Counted from the stretch's first letter, positions 8,886 to 19,306 are shown. The stretch: 64,000 nucleotides of DNA from Anabaena sp. UHCC 0187 (GCF_009712035.1 NZ_VILB01000009.1:62001-126000); one strand, 5' to 3'. Notes: generated by a model not told the origin, from the sequence alone. Translations and numbers: made by a program.

Positions 8886-11576
8886 CTACTTTTCTTTTCT
8901 CGGTTCTAGCACCATTTTTTTGTACAAATCTAATTGCTGCTGGAGAAAAAGACTAAGTTGTTGAAGTGATGTTTGCCGGGACTGTAATAAAAAGCCGTGT
9001 GCTTTAGCCAGACGGGCATTATTATCATTTAAACTTTGATAACTAGGGATGGATTTAATTTTGCGTTCATAATTTAACAAAGAATTATCTTGAAAAAATG
9101 ACTGATTCTTGCAAGGAATATCTTGATCAAATTTGATATTTGGCAAAGAATATAATGGTGATAAATCCAACTCAACTCGATGACTAAATAGTTTAGCTAA
9201 GGCTTTGATAATAGAGGTATGATCATCTACACCTCTTCTATTCAAAGATACAGTTAAATGTTCTTTATTTTTGAGAGTTTCGCTAATCCACCGGCTACAG
9301 TTACCACCAACACCGACTTCAATGAAGATTCTGATATTATCATTATAGACATGATTAACTAAGCGAGGAAAATCAAGTTGATGACAAAGGGCTGTAGCAA
9401 TATTTTTGCCTATTAAATGACTATCAATGTTCATTGGTGAGTATTCGGCAGCAGAATAGAAAATTGTGGCTGAATCTGCTTGAGTGGGCAAGGTATTTAC
9501 TTTCACCAATTCATCATATTCAGAGTGCATTGGTTCACAATGAATTACATGATTAATTGATGTGGGAAAAGCATCACATTTTAAAGTTTCGATGACTCTT
9601 TGACAAGCTTTGGTTTCACCAGCAATAACTACTTCTTCAGGTGTATTAATTAAAGGCATATAAACCCGTTGTTCATTTTTTAACACTTCTCGGACTTGGG
9701 AAGGTGAACATATTAAGATGTAGTTACTCCAAAATTCTGCGCTTTTTTCTTCATGAATTAAAGGTAATCCCCAATGCTGCCGAACTGCATTTTTAGGGCC
9801 AGATAGTCGGGTTTTAAATAGAGGTGATGAATTCAAATAATCACTGGTACTTTTAAAGCTAGTCCAGACACCTTGGGCTAACATCATGCTAGTTTCACCC
9901 AGGCTATAGCCAAAAGCATAAGGTGATTGAATCTGGAAATAGTTTTTCAGAATTGCCGTCATTAATCCGGCAATACCAACTTCTGATTCCAGCATGGAAA
10001 CTGGATCATCTATTAATGTTTGTTCTATGCTTTCTAGTTGTCTTCTTGATAATTTATTGATGCTACGAGGATAGAGAATTTTTTCAATGTTGGCGACTCG
10101 ATTATAAACACTTTTAATGACGAGATCATTATGTAGTTGTGGAAAAAGACGGAAGATATTTCTTCCTAGTCCGATATAAGAAGTAAAAGAACCAGGATAA
10201 ACAAAGGCAACATGACCTTTTTTTCCTTGGGGATTAATGGTAAAATAACTACCAAGGGGAGTTTGCCAGTCTTTACCAGTAGCAAAAGCAATATTTACTC
10301 CCTGAATTGCCCTTTCAATTTCTCTTTTTAGTTCTTCTGGATTTCGTGAGAGAATTGCTAAAGCGTAGGTTGATTTTTGATATTGTTGATATTTTTGGAA
10401 ATAATCACTAGCCAGTTGTGATAGGGAAGAAACATCTGTGAGATTTTGTTTAAGTGCAGTAATTTGTGTTAATAAAGCAGCACGATCATCAGCCGCAATG
10501 GCAAATAAATAATAAGGCATTTCTGCTAAATATTTACTACTGCGTTCTATTTGGCTGATTTCTTCTGACAAAATTAAATGTCCATAAATATGATCTTCTT
10601 CTATCATATTTACCGCAGCAACCCTTTTATTTGCACCAGGTTCTAAAAACCAAGGTTTTGATGCTACAGCTACATAAAAGGGACTTCCGCGCCAAATTTC
10701 TGGCTGTTTAGGATTAGACCATTGGGGAACACCGGGAATATAACGATGATATAGACAAAGTGCGGTTTTGATCAGGCTAAATATGCCGGCGGTGGCTTGT
10801 GTGTTGCCAATATTTGCTTTAACGCTACCTAATCCACAACTCAGATTTCCTGTCCCTGTCTCATAAGCTGATATTAAACCTTGAATTTCTGCTGTATCTG
10901 CGTTGGGAATCCCACTAGCAACAACTTCTAAATAACCAATATCTGCGGCTTTAATATCTGCTATTTGCAACGCCTCCTGACAAGCTTTGGTAACAGTTTC
11001 TAGGTGATTTGGAGAATGTTTCACCACACTCAAACCATCAATGACTGCATAGATGCAATGATTTTGTTGCTGGGCTGTTTCATGCAGTTGTAATACTACG
11101 GCGGCTGCACCTGCTGTTTTAATTACATCCTTAGCTTTTTCGTCATAACTGAAACTATATGCACCCGTATTAATTTCTGTCGAGTAATTTCCATCTATCC
11201 CGACAATTAAAACAGCTTCAACCTGCTGGCTAGTTAATAGTTTTTGACTTACATCCAAAGCTGATAAAAACGACTTCTCTTCCGCAAAAAATGCTAATTC
11301 AGCAGAAATATAATTAGCTAACTTGGCAGAATTTTCTGTGGGAGAAATGATGATTAAAGCTATTTTTGTTTCCGGTTTAATTTTAGCATTCTCTAAAGCA
11401 GAATTGATCACCTCTCGACTTAATGGAGTTTGCTGATAATCTTCAGGTGTCACTGAATTTTGCTTGCTTTCATAAATCAGGCGTTCAAATTTATTTAACG
11501 TTGGTGAATTACTAACAAAACAATCCATACCGACAATTGCTAACTTTTGATTTTGTGCAATTGATTTCATTCTCAT
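8886..11576 (-). CDS. PfaB-like KS(degenerate)-AT protein
   Basis: An 896-residue protein with an N-terminal thiolase/ketosynthase-like half (about 1-320) and an acyltransferase half (about 460-760). The KS half is degenerate. The active-site cysteine region reads LTSQQVEAVLIVGIDGN with no Cys, and the usual EAHGTGT is LEVVASGIPNADTAEIQG. The later block GSVKANIGNTQATAGIFSLI is kept, although the usual His is Asn. The AT half retains its catalytic Ser in GYSLGE (Ser558) and a start block YPGSFTSYIGLG. The layout matches PfaB (KS-like plus AT), with the KS part possibly acting like a chain-length factor. It lies between the PfaA-like and PfaD-like genes on the same strand. Confidence 0.85.
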   Translation of the reverse strand: MRMKSIAQNQKLAIVGMDCFVSNSPTLNKFERLIYESKQNSVTPEDYQQTPLSREVINSALENAKIKPETKIALIIISPTENSAKLANYISAELAFFAEEKSFLSALDVSQKLLTSQQVEAVLIVGIDGNYSTEINTGAYSFSYDEKAKDVIKTAGAAAVVLQLHETAQQQNHCIYAVIDGLSVVKHSPNHLETVTKACQEALQIADIKAADIGYLEVVASGIPNADTAEIQGLISAYETGTGNLSCGLGSVKANIGNTQATAGIFSLIKTALCLYHRYIPGVPQWSNPKQPEIWRGSPFYVAVASKPWFLEPGANKRVAAVNMIEEDHIYGHLILSEEISQIERSSKYLAEMPYYLFAIAADDRAALLTQITALKQNLTDVSSLSQLASDYFQKYQQYQKSTYALAILSRNPEELKREIERAIQGVNIAFATGKDWQTPLGSYFTINPQGKKGHVAFVYPGSFTSYIGLGRNIFRLFPQLHNDLVIKSVYNRVANIEKILYPRSINKLSRRQLESIEQTLIDDPVSMLESEVGIAGLMTAILKNYFQIQSPYAFGYSLGETSMMLAQGVWTSFKSTSDYLNSSPLFKTRLSGPKNAVRQHWGLPLIHEEKSAEFWSNYILICSPSQVREVLKNEQRVYMPLINTPEEVVIAGETKACQRVIETLKCDAFPTSINHVIHCEPMHSEYDELVKVNTLPTQADSATIFYSAAEYSPMNIDSHLIGKNIATALCHQLDFPRLVNHVYNDNIRIFIEVGVGGNCSRWISETLKNKEHLTVSLNRRGVDDHTSIIKALAKLFSHRVELDLSPLYSLPNIKFDQDIPCKNQSFFQDNSLLNYERKIKSIPSYQSLNDNNARLAKAHGFLLQSRQTSLQQLSLFLQQQLDLYKKMVLEPRKEK

Positions 11577-11684
11577 TCTCCATTTTTATGATGTTTCGCG
11601 CAATCTCTCTTAGAGATCCCGCAGGGTAGGTACAAAGAAGCAAAGGCACAAAGTTTTAATTTCATACTTCAGCAATACCTTAAA

Positions 11685-11719
11685 TTCTCTCTGTGCCTCT
11701 GCGTCTCTGCGTGAAAAAA
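11685..11719. repeat. Dispersed GTGCCTCTGCG repeat abutting the PKS stop
   Basis: TTCTCTCTGTGCCTCTGCG followed by TCTCTGCGTGAAAAAAA begins two bases from the PKS stop codon. A second copy at 34842-34880 differs at only a couple of positions and sits equally close to another minus-strand stop. Read on the coding strand it is a T run followed by an ACGCAGAGACGCAGAGG-type sequence. Confidence 0.75.
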
Positions 11720-11721
11720 AT

Positions 11722-14700
11722 CTAATATTTGGCTATTTGATTGGGTAGAATTGTTCCTTTAGCACCAATCATGCGATTATAAATTTGTCCTTGACGATTA
11801 TAGGTAATCACATCCGTAACTACTGATGATTCTGTTTTTGATTGCACTTCACAAGTTACATAAAATGTTTCATTAAAAGGCACTTTTGCAAATTGTTCAA
11901 AGTTCTTAATTTCTGATGGTAAACAGCCAACTTGATGAAAGTGTTGTGTCCAAATCCAGAGAGAATGAATCTGGACATCTGCTATATAGGGATTGAATGT
12001 TTGCACTGGGAATTGTCCCTGTTGCTGTGCTGTAGGTTCTGGTAAATAGCATTCAATCGTTATCTTACTAGGGCTGGTATTTAAAACTGCTTTTGCCCCT
12101 TGAAAAGTGACTCCATGAAATAGGCTAGAAGCATTGACTTGATATAATTCTTGATTGGTTTTGAGGAAGTTTTCATCCTGATTAAAGTTCAGGCTTCCAT
12201 AACTAGGAAGTGTGGGAATTTCTCGTTTGAGAATTATATTCGTGCTGAAGTGATAGCGGATTTTTCCGTCTGGTGTCTGACTGCTAATTTTAGCAGCAAA
12301 TTCTATTTCCTGATTTTCATGTTTCGCAAGTTCTTGAATTTCTAAAACATATTCATTCGTTGCAGTTTCATCAAAAACTATGCCTTTTAAAACTTTGAAA
12401 TTGGGAGAACTAAAGGCTGTAAATCCAGGGTATAGTTGTTCACAAGCATTAGTCATCCATAATAACCCACAGGTGGCAGGAAGTACGGGACGACCGGCAA
12501 TCACATGATCCTGTAAAAATGGGTTTTCTGCTAATGTTAATTGGCGTTTAATGCGATAGGTTTTCAACTCATTAGATAAAGCCGAGGGAACATAAATCAA
12601 GGGACTACCAATCACTAATTGAACTGTATCTTGATTAGCGGTAGTTAGTTCATCAACTAATATTTGTGTTCCTGTTTCTAGCGGAATAACTTCAATTCCT
12701 CTTTCTGCAAAAGCTTTCTTTAATTCTGCTGATACCATGCCACTTTCCCAAGGGCCCCAGTTAATAGCCATGACATGACAGTTGGGGTAATTATGTTTAA
12801 TTAAATGAGCAGATTTGTTGAGGATTTCATTGGCTATGGCATAATCTGATTGTCCCACATTGCCATAAAATCCCACTACGGAAGAAAACAAAACCAAATA
12901 TTGCAATTGACTTGCTGGTACACACCGCAGAAGATTTTCTAAACCTTTCACTTTAGCTGCATAAACATTTTCAAAATCTTGAATTGATTTTTTTTCAATG
13001 CGTTTATCAGCTAAGTTTCCTGCACCATGAATTATGCCAGTTATTGCCCCAAAACGTTGACTTACATCTGTAAGTTTTGATTCTAGTAATACTGTGTCAG
13101 TAATATCTACATTCAGATATTCTGCTTCTCCTCCTGCTTGTTCAATGGCTTTAAGAGTATTTTGAATTTCTCGCTGTGAGGAAATTGCTTGATACTTTTT
13201 CTGTACCATTATTGGTGTTGCTTTTTCCCCTTGGGCTTGAAAATTTTCTAAAATTCGCTGTTTTAATTCCGCTTCGGTTTCACAATTTTCTGCCCAAACT
13301 GGTTCAGGTTCTCGACTGGAACGCCCTAAAAGAATGAATTTACATTGATATTCTTGGGCGATTTTAATTACACATTGGGCTGTGATTCCTTTTGCACCAC
13401 CGCTAACTAAAAATACCTGATCTTTGGTAATTTCTCTAGGAGAATTAGTGGTTGGTAATGGGCTGAAATCTGCAATGAGATTGACTCTACCTTTGCTGCT
13501 ATATCCTACTTCTTGAATTAACAAGTTTGGATCATGTATTTCCGCGAGGATATGTTTTACAGATGTTTCTGGATCTATTTCTGGATTTAAGTCAAGGGAA
13601 CGACAGAATACATTTTCCCATTCTTGATTAATACTCTTGCTGAGTCCGAATAATCCCCCAGTAATTGCACTAAAGTTATGGGTTTCTCCTAATCCAAATT
13701 CTCCATCTAAACGCGCAACGTTAATAAAATAACTGCGTCCGAATTTTGCGGCTTCGTTGAGTGGTTCTTTGAGATATTTAGCGATTAAGAAGACATGACG
13801 CAGAATGGATTTATCTATGTCTAATGGTGTTGCTGGCTGAAGGTGAATAAATGCAGCTACAGTACCATAATTATCAGCAATCTGTTTTAACTGTTGTTGC
13901 AAGCTGTCTTCATTCCAATCAGTTAAAACTACTCGATTGATGCCTTCATTATCATTTGAGTTGATACCAGGAAAACTTAAAACTACAGTTTTCCAACCTT
14001 TAGCTGTTAAACTTTCTGCTAATTTTTTAGTGGTGAGAGAACCATCATCAGTTATTAATACAATGTGGTTTTCAGGAAGAGAAAATTCTAAACTATCTGG
14101 CGTGGGAAGTTGCTGTAATTTGGCAACACTGCGGCGAATATTTGGCACAGATGTTGTTGTTGATATCTCTACTATTTCTTCAGTTACTAACTTAGTAATT
14201 CCCTGGGCTTGCTGCTGCATATAAGTCGCAATTTCGCCCAAAGTTCTTAATTCTCCAATCTCTTCGGGGTTGGGTTTAGGTAAGTCGGGATAAAGTTCTA
14301 ATAAACCTCCTAAAATTTCTACCCGTTTGATAGAATCAATTCCCAAATCTGCTTCCATATCCATTGACAGTTCTAGCATTTCGACCGGATAACCTGTTTT
14401 TTCACTGACAACTGTCAAAAGAATGTCGCTTAAATTTTCAGGTATTTCAACTTCTACTTTCTGTTCTTCAAGTTCAGGTGTAGATGTTATTAATTCCGCT
14501 TGGGGAACTTCTACTAATACCTCTGTAGTAATAATTGCTGTTGATACTTCTACCTGTTGATTTAAGATATCTGGAACTAATGTTTGCATATATTCAGCAA
14601 TTTGTTCCAAGGTTCTTAATTGTCCTAATTCTTCGGGGTTAGGCTTAGGTAAATCTGGATATATTTCTAATAAGCCTCCCAAAATTTCTACCCGTTTGAT

Positions 14701-17700
14701 AGAATCAATTCCTAAATCTGATTCCATATCCATTGACAGTTCTAACATTTCTACTGGGTAGCCTGTTTTCTCACTGACAACATTTAGCAGGGTTTGACTA
14801 AGGGTAGCTTTATCTATATTAATTGGGATTTTGGGAACTACAGTAATCGTTTTTTCATCATTTTCTAATTCCTCTGAGATTTGGGAAGAAAATACAGGTT
14901 CTTTGACTACAAAATTAGTAGGTTGAGGATGATTTACATAATTGATGACTTTATTTTCTGAAGTTAGTAAATGAAACTGTTGTTGCAGAAGTTGAAAGTA
15001 ATGTTGGGTATATTCCTGTTGATATTTGAGATATTGTTCATGAATGCGGAGGGTATCACCTTGATGATCATGAAACCGCATCATGTTGCGTTCAGAATTA
15101 GAAATTGCTAATTGCTGAGTTTGAGATTGATGTTCTGTTAGTTCACTATTTCCCAATAATGAATACTGTTGCTGCATTAATTGAGAAAATGTCTTTGTGT
15201 ATTCTGTTTGATTTTGCAAAGATTGTTCATGAACGTGGATAATATCCCGTTGTTGTCGGCTAAATTCTGTGATGAAATTTTCTAAGCTGTGAATAACTTT
15301 TTCATGATTCTGAGGCTGAATTTCAACTTGTTCTAATTTCCCATTAAATGCAATTGGAGGATTGTCGTTACCCTGTGATTGATGATTTCCATTAAATGAA
15401 GTTGGAGGCTTGTCGTTACCCTGTGATTGATGATTTCCATTAAATGAAGTTGGAGGCTTATCGTTAACTATTGGTTGGGGAGATATCACCTCTACATGAT
15501 GACCATTTTCTAAAGCTTTCGCAAAGGCTTTTTGAGTTCTTTCGCTAATGTTGGTACTATTTAACCGCACATTCAAAACTTTTTGTTGAGGAACTTCAGG
15601 AATTTTAGTTGCGATTTGATAGGGGTCTAAATTTTGCAAAGATAATCCAGCTACCTGCAATTGAACTATGGCTTCTCGCAGTGTGCGATCACTATTTTTG
15701 GTATGATTTGCATTTACAGCTATAGCTATATGGGGTTTATCAGTTAAAATTTCTTTTACCAAATTGGTAAGAATATTTTTGGGGCCAAATTCCACAAAGC
15801 AATAACCACCAGCAGCATAGATATTTTCAATCTCCTGCTGAAATAATACCTGATTGAACAATTGTTCTTTGAGAATTTTTTGGATAACGTGGGGTTCTTG
15901 AGGATAACATCCACCTGTAACATTAGTATAAACAGGAATTTGTGCTTCGTTGAAATTTACCTTTTCAATAGCTTGGGCAAAAGGTTTTTGGGCATGAGAT
16001 ACTAATGGTGTATGGAATGCTGCGGAAACTCCTAATAAAAAAGTAGTAAAACCTTGTTTTTTGAGAACATCTTGAACTTGACTAATTTCCCCTTTCTTAC
16101 CAGCTAATACTATTTGATGCTGAGAATTTCTATTAGCAACTGCTACCTGGGGAAAGTTTTTAATTACTTCCGTTATTTGCTGAATATCTCCTTTAACAGC
16201 TAACATTCCCCCTGCATCAAAATCTGCATTTGCAGGTGTAGCCATAGCTTGTCCTCTAGCTTTCACTAAGAACAAATAATCCTCTTCACTTAATACACCT
16301 GCAACCCACAAAGCTGTTAATTCACCGAAACTATGACCGGCAACAAAATCGGGTTTAAATCCAGCTTGTTGCAATATTTTATATAAGCCCGCACTAAATA
16401 CTCCAATTGCCGGTTGTGCATATTCAGTTTTTTGCAATGTTGCTAACTGAATTTGCTTTTGCGCTTGATCAAAAACTGGCTGGGGAAATACTACGGTTGA
16501 TAAGGGCTGTAACCCGTCTTCACACAACAGGCTATCCATGTGCGTATAGGTTTGGCGCAAGCAGGGAAAATTCATTACCAACTCCCGCCCCATTTCTAAG
16601 TATTGTGAACCTTGTCCAGAAAACAAAGCCACTACTTTACCTGTGGTATCTATCCCTGTTTGGCGGTAGTAAATCCCTTGAGGATGTTCCCATGATTCGG
16701 CTTCAGGCTTGTTTTTCAGCCCTGCAATCACAATTTGCAACAATTCCCCAGCTTGGGCTAAATCATTAGCTACAAAGCCAACTCTGGCATAATTAACGGG
16801 AATTTTCCCAGTTTTAGCATCAGTAACTAATTGTTGATAGTGTTTTTCTTTACCTTCTGTCTGTAATTGTTGCTGGATTTGTTGACAACGAGATAACAAC
16901 TCTGAAGCCGTGGGGGCAAATAGCAGCAACGATTCTGGAGTATGGTGTAAACGGTACGGGTGATGATGTTCATGTTCATATTCTTCTAAAACAACGTGAT
17001 AATTTGTACCACCAAATCCAAATGCACTGACTCCTGCCCTTCTTGGTTGGGTAGGATGACTTACCCAAGGTCTAGTCTCCGTATTTAAGTAAAATGGTGA
17101 GTTCTCAATATTCAGTTTAGGATGGGGCTTACTGACATTAATCGTCGGTGGTAAGACTTTGTGATGCAATGCTAAAGCCGCTTTAATGAGACTAGCAGCA
17201 CCAGCCGCCGCCTTAGTATGTCCAATTTGGGATTTGACAGTTCCCAACGCAATATGCTGTTTTTTCGGGTTATTTTCGCCAAAAACGCTGGTAATAGATG
17301 TAAATTCCGTAGGATCTCCTACCATCGTTCCCGTACCATGGGCTTCAATTAAACCTACACTGGCAGGAGACATCCCTGCATCTGTGTATGCACGAATCAA
17401 GGAATTAATTTGACCTTCCGCGCGAGGTGCATAGATACTTTTATACTTGCCATCGCTAGAACTGCCCATGCCTTTAATGACTGCATAGATGCGATCACCA
17501 TCTCGTTGAGCATCTTCTAGGCGTTTGAGTACCAGCATTCCCACGCCTTCACCTAATAGCATTCCATCTGCATCAGTATCAAAAGGTCTTACCTTTTCCC
17601 CCGGAGAAACCGCAGGGGTTTTACTGAAGCACATATAGGCGAAAATCGAGTTATCGGTATCCACCCCACCAGTTATCATCATGTCGGCGCGATGTTCCAC

Positions 17701-18504
17701 CAATTCGCTAATAGCCATTCTCAATGCACCCAAGGAACTCGCACAAGCTGCATCTACGACGCAATTCATTCCGCCCAAATCCAGACGGTTAGCAATGCGT
17801 CCAGAAATCACATTTGCTAACATTCCGGGGAAGGCGTTTTCCTCCCATTGCACATATCCACTTTTGAGTTTTTCAATAATTTTTTGGCTATCTTCGTCTG
17901 ATAAACCACTATTTTTGAGAACTTTTTTCCACAGTGGATCTTGCAATCTTGCACCCAAAGGAACAGCTAATTGTCTACCAATTGCTACTCCTAATATTAC
18001 TCCCGTGCGTTCGTGATTAAATTGGCGAGATTTACCATAACCAGCATCTTCTATTGCCTCTTTTGCTACTACTAAACCGAGTAATTGAGAAATATCTGTT
18101 ACCTCCAAAATATTGGGAGGTAAGCCAAATTCCATGGGATTAAAATCAATATCTGGTAAAAAACCACCCCGTTTACAATAGGTTTTATCCGGCGCTTTCG
18201 GGTCTGGATCATAATAATCATCTATATTCCAACGGGAAGCAGGAACGTCAGTAATACAATCCACTTTCTGAATAATATTTTCCCAGTATTCCTGTAAATT
18301 CTTCGCCTGGGGAAAAATAGAAGCCATACCAATAATTGCTACATTAGTTGTTCGCAACTTGGCATTAATTTCATTTTTCATCTTTGTGGTATCAGGCATA
18401 TTTTTTTTCACCGTTATCATCTTAAGTACGGACTTTTCACAGTTACTAATTTCAGCTTGCAACTGTGCGAAAGCAGCTTCAAATTTGGAAGCAGCCATGA
18501 TCAT
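11722..18504 (-). CDS. PfaA-like iterative polyketide/fatty-acid synthase (KS-AT-ACP-ACP-KR-DH)
   Basis: A 2260-residue multidomain synthase of the PUFA-synthase / heterocyst-glycolipid-synthase type. Domains: KS about 54-505 with Cys254 (DAACASS), His389 (EAHGTGT) and His429 (GHTKAAAG), all intact. AT about 625-930 with Ser725 in GHSFGE. A Gln-rich linker about 1010-1185 includes a 16-residue tandem repeat and two helical repeat units. Two ACPs carry LGIDSIKR, with Ser1268 and Ser1391. The KR has its nucleotide motif SGGAKGIT near 1698 and active-site Tyr in SDYAIANEIL. A C-terminal hot-dog dehydratase has DHVIAGRPVLPA near 2000. The DSIKR carrier motif and domain order are typical of PfaA. 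It is the first gene of the cluster. The substrate and chain length cannot be told from sequence. Confidence 0.95.
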   Translation of the reverse strand: MIMAASKFEAAFAQLQAEISNCEKSVLKMITVKKNMPDTTKMKNEINAKLRTTNVAIIGMASIFPQAKNLQEYWENIIQKVDCITDVPASRWNIDDYYDPDPKAPDKTYCKRGGFLPDIDFNPMEFGLPPNILEVTDISQLLGLVVAKEAIEDAGYGKSRQFNHERTGVILGVAIGRQLAVPLGARLQDPLWKKVLKNSGLSDEDSQKIIEKLKSGYVQWEENAFPGMLANVISGRIANRLDLGGMNCVVDAACASSLGALRMAISELVEHRADMMITGGVDTDNSIFAYMCFSKTPAVSPGEKVRPFDTDADGMLLGEGVGMLVLKRLEDAQRDGDRIYAVIKGMGSSSDGKYKSIYAPRAEGQINSLIRAYTDAGMSPASVGLIEAHGTGTMVGDPTEFTSITSVFGENNPKKQHIALGTVKSQIGHTKAAAGAASLIKAALALHHKVLPPTINVSKPHPKLNIENSPFYLNTETRPWVSHPTQPRRAGVSAFGFGGTNYHVVLEEYEHEHHHPYRLHHTPESLLLFAPTASELLSRCQQIQQQLQTEGKEKHYQQLVTDAKTGKIPVNYARVGFVANDLAQAGELLQIVIAGLKNKPEAESWEHPQGIYYRQTGIDTTGKVVALFSGQGSQYLEMGRELVMNFPCLRQTYTHMDSLLCEDGLQPLSTVVFPQPVFDQAQKQIQLATLQKTEYAQPAIGVFSAGLYKILQQAGFKPDFVAGHSFGELTALWVAGVLSEEDYLFLVKARGQAMATPANADFDAGGMLAVKGDIQQITEVIKNFPQVAVANRNSQHQIVLAGKKGEISQVQDVLKKQGFTTFLLGVSAAFHTPLVSHAQKPFAQAIEKVNFNEAQIPVYTNVTGGCYPQEPHVIQKILKEQLFNQVLFQQEIENIYAAGGYCFVEFGPKNILTNLVKEILTDKPHIAIAVNANHTKNSDRTLREAIVQLQVAGLSLQNLDPYQIATKIPEVPQQKVLNVRLNSTNISERTQKAFAKALENGHHVEVISPQPIVNDKPPTSFNGNHQSQGNDKPPTSFNGNHQSQGNDNPPIAFNGKLEQVEIQPQNHEKVIHSLENFITEFSRQQRDIIHVHEQSLQNQTEYTKTFSQLMQQQYSLLGNSELTEHQSQTQQLAISNSERNMMRFHDHQGDTLRIHEQYLKYQQEYTQHYFQLLQQQFHLLTSENKVINYVNHPQPTNFVVKEPVFSSQISEELENDEKTITVVPKIPINIDKATLSQTLLNVVSEKTGYPVEMLELSMDMESDLGIDSIKRVEILGGLLEIYPDLPKPNPEELGQLRTLEQIAEYMQTLVPDILNQQVEVSTAIITTEVLVEVPQAELITSTPELEEQKVEVEIPENLSDILLTVVSEKTGYPVEMLELSMDMEADLGIDSIKRVEILGGLLELYPDLPKPNPEEIGELRTLGEIATYMQQQAQGITKLVTEEIVEISTTTSVPNIRRSVAKLQQLPTPDSLEFSLPENHIVLITDDGSLTTKKLAESLTAKGWKTVVLSFPGINSNDNEGINRVVLTDWNEDSLQQQLKQIADNYGTVAAFIHLQPATPLDIDKSILRHVFLIAKYLKEPLNEAAKFGRSYFINVARLDGEFGLGETHNFSAITGGLFGLSKSINQEWENVFCRSLDLNPEIDPETSVKHILAEIHDPNLLIQEVGYSSKGRVNLIADFSPLPTTNSPREITKDQVFLVSGGAKGITAQCVIKIAQEYQCKFILLGRSSREPEPVWAENCETEAELKQRILENFQAQGEKATPIMVQKKYQAISSQREIQNTLKAIEQAGGEAEYLNVDITDTVLLESKLTDVSQRFGAITGIIHGAGNLADKRIEKKSIQDFENVYAAKVKGLENLLRCVPASQLQYLVLFSSVVGFYGNVGQSDYAIANEILNKSAHLIKHNYPNCHVMAINWGPWESGMVSAELKKAFAERGIEVIPLETGTQILVDELTTANQDTVQLVIGSPLIYVPSALSNELKTYRIKRQLTLAENPFLQDHVIAGRPVLPATCGLLWMTNACEQLYPGFTAFSSPNFKVLKGIVFDETATNEYVLEIQELAKHENQEIEFAAKISSQTPDGKIRYHFSTNIILKREIPTLPSYGSLNFNQDENFLKTNQELYQVNASSLFHGVTFQGAKAVLNTSPSKITIECYLPEPTAQQQGQFPVQTFNPYIADVQIHSLWIWTQHFHQVGCLPSEIKNFEQFAKVPFNETFYVTCEVQSKTESSVVTDVITYNRQGQIYNRMIGAKGTILPNQIAKY
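14260..14800 (-). repeat. Two near-identical ACP-coding segments
   Basis: The two carrier domains of the synthase are very similar at DNA level over about 130 bases each: around 14266-14400 and 14632-14770, for example TTGATAGAATCAATTCC in both. This indicates a recent duplication or ongoing homogenisation. It is coding DNA, recorded because it could support recombination between carriers. Confidence 0.8.
15338..15465 (-). repeat. 48-base in-frame tandem repeat in the synthase linker
   Basis: Two exact or nearly exact 48-base units plus a third partial, diverged unit encode NDKPPTSFNGNHQSQG repeated, then NDNPPIAFNGK. The period of 48 preserves the frame. It lies between the AT domain and the helical region, so it is a spacer that can lengthen or shorten without breaking the enzyme. 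Confidence 0.9.
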
Positions 18505-19306
18505 ATTTCACTCTTTTGATCGGGCAACATTAATTATTGATGAATACTGTGGCGGTTGAATATGAAATAGTCTGATTAATCCTCTAGACTATAAATTAAA
18601 TTTCCACCTACATTAATTTTAGTTTAGTGACAACTCTATTGCAACTCATAAGCAATTTACGTGCAACTTTATAAAAGTCTTGCAAATGTAAAATTGATAG
18701 AGTCGTCTGAGAAATATCTTTGCTTATCCAATACGCTAATTATTATCTAAGTTTTAGCCACTTTGACCAAAGTTGCATACAGATTGCATATGATTAGTTC
18801 CAACTTATTGAAAACTTTATTTTGCCGTTACTAAGAATAATAAATCCTCTTGATAGAAATAGAATTTTTTTAGGTAATTACTGTTCATGAGTTTCTAATG
18901 CTAAATAGTTGATCTGTGCATCTATCCCTGGAAAGATTTTTTTCTCTTTGTAAAATTAGTCACAGCAAAATATATCCAAGGAGTTAAAAATATATTTTTT
19001 CATCAATTTAAGTCCGAAGTTTGAGATAATGAAAAACTGGTAATCTTCGATTTATTAAAAAAATGATAATTTAAGACTTGCAATTTTTACAAATCTAAGA
19101 TAATGCAATAAATGAGGTTTTATAAAACAATCGTTGCATATAGGTTGAAATTCCCAAAAAATAAGTTTACTCTAAATTATTAAATCAGGGAAATTTAGAC
19201 TGTGAGTTTAAAACAGTCTTCGAGCATAAAATTAGTCAATTAAACTTTATTGCATTGTTTGGCTTCTGCAATATTGGAATTACAAAAACTACAAGGAATT
19301 GCTGGC
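18505..19306. promoter_or_regulatory. Divergent control region between the PKS cluster and regulator/exporter genes
   Basis: About 800 AT-rich bases between the divergent PKS and small regulator-like genes. No other gene fits. Motifs based on TTGCA or its complement recur: TTGCAACTC near 18640, GTGCAACTT near 18660, CTTGCAAATG near 18680, AGTTGCATACAGATTGCATATG near 18770-18793 and TGCAATTTTT near 19079. This is what one would expect of a repeated operator, but base composition alone could produce some of them. No NtcA-type GTA-N8-TAC site was found by eye. Confidence 0.45.

Noticed and set aside
12151-18559. Several open frames of 60-130 codons antisense to the large synthase
   Set aside because: They mirror coding DNA, lack family motifs and ribosome sites, and overlap clear catalytic domains on the other strand.
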